A stretch of 64,000 nucleotides of DNA from the NCBI RefSeq assembly GCF_034720595.1, contig NZ_JAYESJ010000001.1:3957501-4021500 (forward strand), given 5' to 3'. The notes under the pieces were generated by a model. The model saw only the letters and a list, made by a program, of their open reading frames with translations, was not told the DNA's origin and ran no database searches. Below are positions 60,133 through 64,000 of this stretch, piece by piece. Source of the stretch: Rhizobium sp. CC-YZS058 (GTDB taxonomy: Bacteria; Pseudomonadota; Alphaproteobacteria; Rhizobiales; Rhizobiaceae). A program made the translations under genes and the position numbers. The stretch's first letter is position 1. The number at the start of each line of letters is the position of its first letter.

Positions 60133-60726
60133 TCAACCCACAGCGCGTGCAAGCAATCGCTCGACGAGATCATCGACCTGACGACGCGCTGCCTCGAGGC
60201 CGAGCCCTGTATCGATCAGAAAATCCGCTCGTGCACGCTTGTCGCTGTCAGGCATCTGGCGCGCAAGGATAAGCGCGAATTTTTCCTCCGTCATCCCCGG
60301 CCGTGACAGGACCCGTTGGCGCTGGATCTCCAGCGCACAGGTAGCGACGACCACCGCGTCCACGCGATCTTCAGCGCCGGTCTCGAACAGCAACGGGATA
60401 TCGAGAACGACAAGCTTCGCCCCTGCGTCGCGATGCTGCCTCAGGAATGCGGCTTCTTTCGCGCGCACAAGAGGATGAACAATGGCTTCAAGCCGTGGGA
60501 AGCCTCGAGGATCATTTTGCAGGGCTTTGCCAAGAAGAGCACGATCGACATGGCCGGAAAGCGTTGTGCCTGGAAACGCAGCCTCGATCGGCACAACGGC
60601 TTCATTCTCGTAAAGCATGTGGACAGCCCGATCGGCATCGTGAACCGGGATGCCACGATCGATGAACATCGCCGCCGTTGTCGACTTGCCCATTCCGATC
60701 GATCCGGTCAGCCCGAGAATGATCAT
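60133..60726 (-). CDS. coaE: Dephospho-CoA kinase
   Basis: A 197-residue P-loop kinase catalysing the last step of coenzyme A synthesis. P-loop: [26 protein letters not shown] and [20 protein letters not shown] are signature blocks. It starts inside the aroE stop (four-base overlap). Note that coaA, the first enzyme of the pathway, is also in this window at 19544. Confidence 0.95.
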   Translation of the reverse strand: MIILGLTGSIGMGKSTTAAMFIDRGIPVHDADRAVHMLYENEAVVPIEAAFPGTTLSGHVDRALLGKALQNDPRGFPRLEAIVHPLVRAKEAAFLRQHRDAGAKLVVLDIPLLFETGAEDRVDAVVVATCALEIQRQRVLSRPGMTEEKFALILARQMPDSDKRARADFLIDTGLGLEAARRQVDDLVERLLARAVG

Positions 60727-61586
60727 CCGTGCCGGTCCATATCGGCGGTGACCAGCGACCGCAAAGCCTCTGTCACCTCCGGCATCTGCCCAAACCAGCG
60801 ATTGAACCCAGGAGCTGCCTGGTGCAGCAACATGCCAAGTCCATCAACGATCGTCACGCCCTGCGCCTCTGCCTGGGCGAGGATGGGGGTGATGAGCGGG
60901 ACATAGACGATATCCGTCACGATGGCGCTCTTCTTCAGGCGTGCGAAGGCGAAGTCCGGCACCGGCGTTCCATCCATTCCGAGCGAGGTTGTGTTGATGA
61001 AGAGCCCTGCTTCCGGCATCAGCTCATCGATCGCAGCCATGGGATGGACGTGGATCCGATCCCGACCGAACCGATCGGCAAGCTCCTGCGCGCGTTCCAT
61101 CGTGCGGTTCACCAAATGAATGGTCTTGACGCCCCGGTCGCGCACAGCCTGGAGGATGGCACGACTGGCTCCGCCTGCGCCGAGGACAATCGCGCTATCC
61201 GTCTTGTCCCACCCCGGTGCGCGCGCATCGAGGTTCGCCACAAAGCCGATCCCATCCGTGTTGGTGGCATGCAGACGATGATCCTCGAGCCACAGCGTAT
61301 TGGCTGCGCCGAGCTCCGCACTGATCGCATCGACCTCATCCGCAAGGCCGAAGACTGCTTCCTTATGAGGGATCGTGACATTGCCGCCAACGAAACCGGA
61401 GGCCCCAGATTTCAGCTCTTCGATAAAGCGCGGCAAATCAGCCGGAGAGACTTCAACAGCGCGATAGGAACCCGGGATAGCGATCTTCTTGAGCCAATGG
61501 CCATGAATGAGAGGCGAGCGTGAATGCTGGATTGGATGACCGATGACGAAGGCATGGTTAACAAATGTTTCACGTGAATCACCCAT
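60723..61586 (-). CDS. aroE: Shikimate dehydrogenase
   Basis: A 287-residue NADPH-dependent shikimate dehydrogenase of the aromatic pathway. Substrate motif: [14 protein letters not shown]; catalytic Lys and Asp in [13 protein letters not shown] and [17 protein letters not shown]-binding [12 protein letters not shown]. It overlaps maf by 8 bases and coaE by four, so the three are translated together. Confidence 0.95.
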   Translation of the reverse strand: MGDSRETFVNHAFVIGHPIQHSRSPLIHGHWLKKIAIPGSYRAVEVSPADLPRFIEELKSGASGFVGGNVTIPHKEAVFGLADEVDAISAELGAANTLWLEDHRLHATNTDGIGFVANLDARAPGWDKTDSAIVLGAGGASRAILQAVRDRGVKTIHLVNRTMERAQELADRFGRDRIHVHPMAAIDELMPEAGLFINTTSLGMDGTPVPDFAFARLKKSAIVTDIVYVPLITPILAQAEAQGVTIVDGLGMLLHQAAPGFNRWFGQMPEVTEALRSLVTADMDRHG

Positions 61587-62181
61587 CGATCCCTCCTATC
61601 CGACGCAGGGCCTCAAGAAGAGGCAGCATCGGCAGTCCCAAAATCGTGAAGTAGTCTCCCTCGATACGCTCGAAGAGCTGAATGCCTTCGCCTTCAAGCT
61701 GATAGGCCCCGACGCTTCCCAGCACCGTATCGCCTACCCTGTCGATATGTCGCTCCAGGAACGCCTCTGAAGGAACTCGCATGGTCATGCGTGCGCTGGA
61801 CAGATGTTGCCACAGCACCTCGCCACCACGAACCAGAACCACGGCACTGTTGAGCTGGTGCGTTTGTCCGGCAAGCGATCTGAGATGCGAGACCACGTCC
61901 GCCCGATCCGCCGGTTTGTGAAAGACACGAGACCCAAGGGACAAGGTCTGGTCGGACCCGATGACAACCGCATCATCCTCGCATCGTGACGCCACATCCC
62001 TGGCCTTCTCTTCCGCAAGGCGCAGAGCCACCTCTTCCGGCGAGGCTCCTGCACTGACCAGACCCTCCTCGATCGCCCGCTCATCGATCGACGCAGCTTG
62101 CCAGGAAAATGCGACGCCGGCGTTCTCCAGCAGGCTGCGACGGAACGGACTGGCAGAAGCGAGTATAAGAGGTGGGGTCAT
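61579..62181 (-). CDS. maf: Maf-like nucleotide pyrophosphatase
   Basis: A 200-residue Maf/HAM1-type pyrophosphatase that removes non-canonical nucleotides. Motifs: [19 protein letters not shown] at the N-terminus, [21 protein letters not shown] and the C-terminal [20 protein letters not shown]. It follows the DUF299 gene after 51 bases, in the order seen next to the origin in Rhizobiaceae. Confidence 0.93.
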   Translation of the reverse strand: MTPPLILASASPFRRSLLENAGVAFSWQAASIDERAIEEGLVSAGASPEEVALRLAEEKARDVASRCEDDAVVIGSDQTLSLGSRVFHKPADRADVVSHLRSLAGQTHQLNSAVVLVRGGEVLWQHLSSARMTMRVPSEAFLERHIDRVGDTVLGSVGAYQLEGEGIQLFERIEGDYFTILGLPMLPLLEALRRIGGIDG

Positions 62182-62232
62182 GGGGATCCACGTTCATCGC
62201 ACGAAGGTCGCGGCTTTTGATGCCGCCGGGAT

Positions 62233-63054
62233 TTATCGCAGCCGCGGCCTGAGGGCAACGATGGCTGCTGCCGTCTCTTCGATCGAGCGCCGGGTGACAT
62301 CGATGATCGGCCAGTTGTTCCGGGCGCAAAGGGACCGAGCATATTTCAGTTCCTCCGCGATCGACGCGCGATCTGTATAATCGGAGCCATGAAATCCCTT
62401 GGTCTGGCCCAAGACCCGGTTCTGTCGAACCTGCGATATCCGGTCGGCCGTTGCGATAAGACAGACGACGAGCGGCTTGGTCGCTTCGAGAAGTCGCTCG
62501 GGCAACGGCACGCCGGGGACGATCGGAATATTGGCGGTGCGGATGCCCCGGTTGGCGAGATAGATGCTTGTCGGTGTCTTTGAGGTGCGGCTGATGCCGA
62601 TCAGGACGACATCCGCATCATTGAAGTCCGCAGGCAATTGTCCGTCATCATGATCCATGGTGAAGTTCAGCGCATCGATCCGGGCAAAATAATCTGCGTC
62701 CATCACGTGCTGCGCCCCCGACCGGCGACGAGAGGCCATTCCGAGATAGGACTGGAAGAGATCGATGATCGGATCGAGGACCGAGACGGACGGCACGCCG
62801 ATCCGCTTGCATTCCTCACTGACCAAATCTGCAAGCTCCCGATCGACGATGGTGAAGAGAACGATGCCGGGCGCCGCGTCGATGGCGGAGATGACCTGCA
62901 GCAGCTGTTTGCGGTTCCTGATCAACGGATAGACGTGCTCCAGCGCATGATAGGACTGGAATTGCGCAGCTGCGGCCCGGCCGGCCGCGATCAAGGTTTC
63001 CCCCGTCGAGTCCGAAATAAGATGCAGATGGAAGTAGTTTTTGTGGCTGTCCAC
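62233..63054 (-). CDS. DUF299 kinase/pyrophosphorylase (PPSR family)
   Basis: A 273-residue PPSR (DUF299) protein, starting at GTG. The N-terminal [14 protein letters not shown] and the P-loop-like [15 protein letters not shown] are diagnostic. The family regulates PEP synthase or pyruvate phosphate dikinase by reversible threonine phosphorylation with ADP. The gene corresponds to the RP001-type gene next to the Caulobacter origin. GGGAAG stands 8 bases before the GTG. It points away from hemE. Confidence 0.92.
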   Translation of the reverse strand: MDSHKNYFHLHLISDSTGETLIAAGRAAAAQFQSYHALEHVYPLIRNRKQLLQVISAIDAAPGIVLFTIVDRELADLVSEECKRIGVPSVSVLDPIIDLFQSYLGMASRRRSGAQHVMDADYFARIDALNFTMDHDDGQLPADFNDADVVLIGISRTSKTPTSIYLANRGIRTANIPIVPGVPLPERLLEATKPLVVCLIATADRISQVRQNRVLGQTKGFHGSDYTDRASIAEELKYARSLCARNNWPIIDVTRRSIEETAAAIVALRPRLR

Positions 63055-63459
63055 GATGTTCTTCCCGGCCTGTTGACGGCGGTGGATGAGCGGACCCTAC
63101 GGGCGGGGGCCAGACAGGCGCAAGGGGAAAACCGCCGAGTTGTTCACAAGTGACGGACAGCTTCGTTTCGCGTCATGGCTCTTGTGGAGAAGACTCGCGA
63201 CGTGACAGATTGCCGCTCGCAATCCCCAGCCTGTCCACAGGCTCGACGACGACAGGTTATGCGCTACATACCTGATTCAAAACCTGAAATTTCTATGTCC
63301 CCGCGTTCTTCGCAAGGGAACCGGTTTCCTTACATGAAGGATAGGGGGAACACAGGGGTTGGGGATGTCATGGGTACAGGCTTTAATCCTTGATAGTCAC
63401 CGACTCTAAGAAATAGAAACTCTTTCAGATTCAGATTTGTTTTAAGAAGGACGCTGTGT
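63055..63459. other. Probable chromosomal replication origin (oriC) between ppsR-like gene and hemE
   Basis: A 405-base gene-free region between the DUF299 gene and hemE, the location of the chromosomal origin in Caulobacter and Sinorhizobium. DnaA-box-like 9-mers against TTATCCACA: TTCTCCACA on the minus strand at 63183-63191 (8/9), TTGTTCACA at 63140-63148 (7/9), CTGTCCACA at 63231-63239 (7/9, inside the palindrome-like CCTGTCCACAGG) and TCATCCACC on the minus strand at 63081-63089 (7/9). A+T-rich sequence lies next to hemE (about 63380-63446), suitable for unwinding. No full CtrA site was found. Confidence 0.65.
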
Positions 63460-64000
63460 GTGAGTGCTCAGAGGCGGAAACTGATGCGGGTTCTCGAAGG
63501 GGAGACGGTGTCGCCGCCACCGATCTGGCTGATGCGCCAGGCCGGCCGTTATCTGCCGGAATATCGCGCCACACGCGCTGAAGCAGGATCCTTTCTCGAT
63601 CTCTGCTACTCGCCCTCCTTCGCAACCGAAGTGACGCTGCAGCCGATCCGTCGCTATGGCTTCGATGCCGCCATCCTCTTCTCGGACATCCTGGTCATTC
63701 CTGATGCGCTCGACCGGAACGTGCGTTTTGAAGAAGGGCATGGTCCCCGGCTTGAGCCCATCGATGCGATCGGGATTGCTGCACTCGATCCAGAACCGGT
63801 CGCAGAGCGCCTCACGAAGGTCATAGAGGCGGTAGCGAGCATTCGGGCGGCCCTGCCGCAGGAAACCGCCTTGATCGGCTTCTGTGGGGCGCCCTGGACG
63901 GTTGCGACATACATGATCGCCGGGCACGGTACGCCGGATCAGGCCCCTGCCCGCCTTTTCGCCTATCGCGAGCCGCAAGCCTTCCAGCGCTTGATCGATC
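63460..64000 (+). CDS. hemE: Uroporphyrinogen decarboxylase (5' part)
   Basis: The first 180 codons of hemE, cut by the window end. The product decarboxylates uroporphyrinogen III to coproporphyrinogen III in heme synthesis. [20 protein letters not shown] is the invariant substrate-binding motif; [36 protein letters not shown] follows with the conserved active-site Asp, then [19 protein letters not shown] at 63460 with AAGAAGG upstream is the likely start; ATG 63484 is an alternative. The gene flanks the putative origin. Confidence 0.93.
   Translation, partial: MSAQRRKLMRVLEGETVSPPPIWLMRQAGRYLPEYRATRAEAGSFLDLCYSPSFATEVTLQPIRRYGFDAAILFSDILVIPDALDRNVRFEEGHGPRLEPIDAIGIAALDPEPVAERLTKVIEAVASIRAALPQETALIGFCGAPWTVATYMIAGHGTPDQAPARLFAYREPQAFQRLID

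Noticed and set aside
63055..63459. CtrA sites (TTAA-N7-TTAA) in the origin region
   Set aside because: Only isolated TTAA half-sites at about 63383 and 63442 were seen; the spacing does not match.

Overview
The window is a stretch of ordinary chromosome from an alphaproteobacterium, almost certainly a member of the Rhizobiaceae (Rhizobium/Agrobacterium/Sinorhizobium relatives). The evidence is the high G+C content, the ActS-ActR and ChvI-ChvG two-component pairs, a DivL-type pseudo-histidine kinase, a TsaE fused to an AmgK-like kinase, an acetyltransferase gene between hslV and hslU, and the block ppsR-like - maf - aroE - coaE - dnaQ next to hemE, which in this family marks the chromosomal origin. 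I cannot name the genus. About 58 protein genes were found, packed tightly, with no rRNA, tRNA, insertion sequence, prophage or CRISPR array. It looks like vertically inherited core genome rather than an island.

Layout, left to right. 0-6.4 kb: helicase hrpB, redox sensor-regulator actS-actR, DNA-repair gene mmcB and a lipoprotein L,D-transpeptidase. 6.4-13.2 kb (minus strand): glcB, an orphan HyuA-like hydantoinase/oxoprolinase, a cytochrome P450 and a DUF1402 exported protein. 13.3-15.7 kb (minus): hslV - GNAT - hslU. 15.9-20.6 kb (plus): histidine genes hisB - DUF2628 - hisH - hisA - hisF - hisE, ending in coaA. 20.6-23.4 kb (minus): alkB, arfB and pckA. 23.7-27.5 kb (plus): chvI - chvG - hprK - EIIA(Man type) - HPr, a regulatory phosphorelay with no sugar permease. 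27.5-29.1 kb: ahcY behind a near-perfect palindrome and a structured leader. 29.4-41.4 kb (plus): divL, tsaE-amgK fusion, murU-like, addB, addA, trxA. 41.5-47.9 kb (minus): a DUF2852 gene, a YgjP/SprT-like metallopeptidase, trpF-trpB-trpA, accD and folC. 48-52 kb (minus): PHB depolymerase, then gabD with an HpcH/HpaI aldolase. 52-58 kb: nitroreductase (plus), then gyrB, an XRE regulator, Smr, MltA and Tim44/TimA (minus). 58-59.3 kb (plus): fxsA and secB. 59.4-63.05 kb (minus): dnaQ, coaE, aroE, maf and the DUF299 kinase/pyrophosphorylase. 63.05-63.46 kb: a gene-free region that I interpret as oriC. 63.46 kb to the end: the 5' part of hemE.

Several neighbourhoods make biochemical sense. Histidine and tryptophan synthesis sit in translationally coupled runs. 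HpaI-type aldolases release succinate semialdehyde, which GabD oxidises. The AmgK-like kinase domain and the MurU-like nucleotidyltransferase are adjacent, as expected for MurNAc salvage. ChvI-ChvG is directly joined to HprK, EIIA and HPr. Most long open frames opposite these genes are GC-rich shadows and were discarded.

I found no convincing undescribed multi-gene system. The most rewarding items are the likely replication origin, DivL with Tyr in place of the phospho-accepting His, the TsaE-AmgK fusion, the palindrome and hairpins before ahcY, the hslV-GNAT-hslU arrangement, and an AccD that has lost its zinc-ribbon cysteines.
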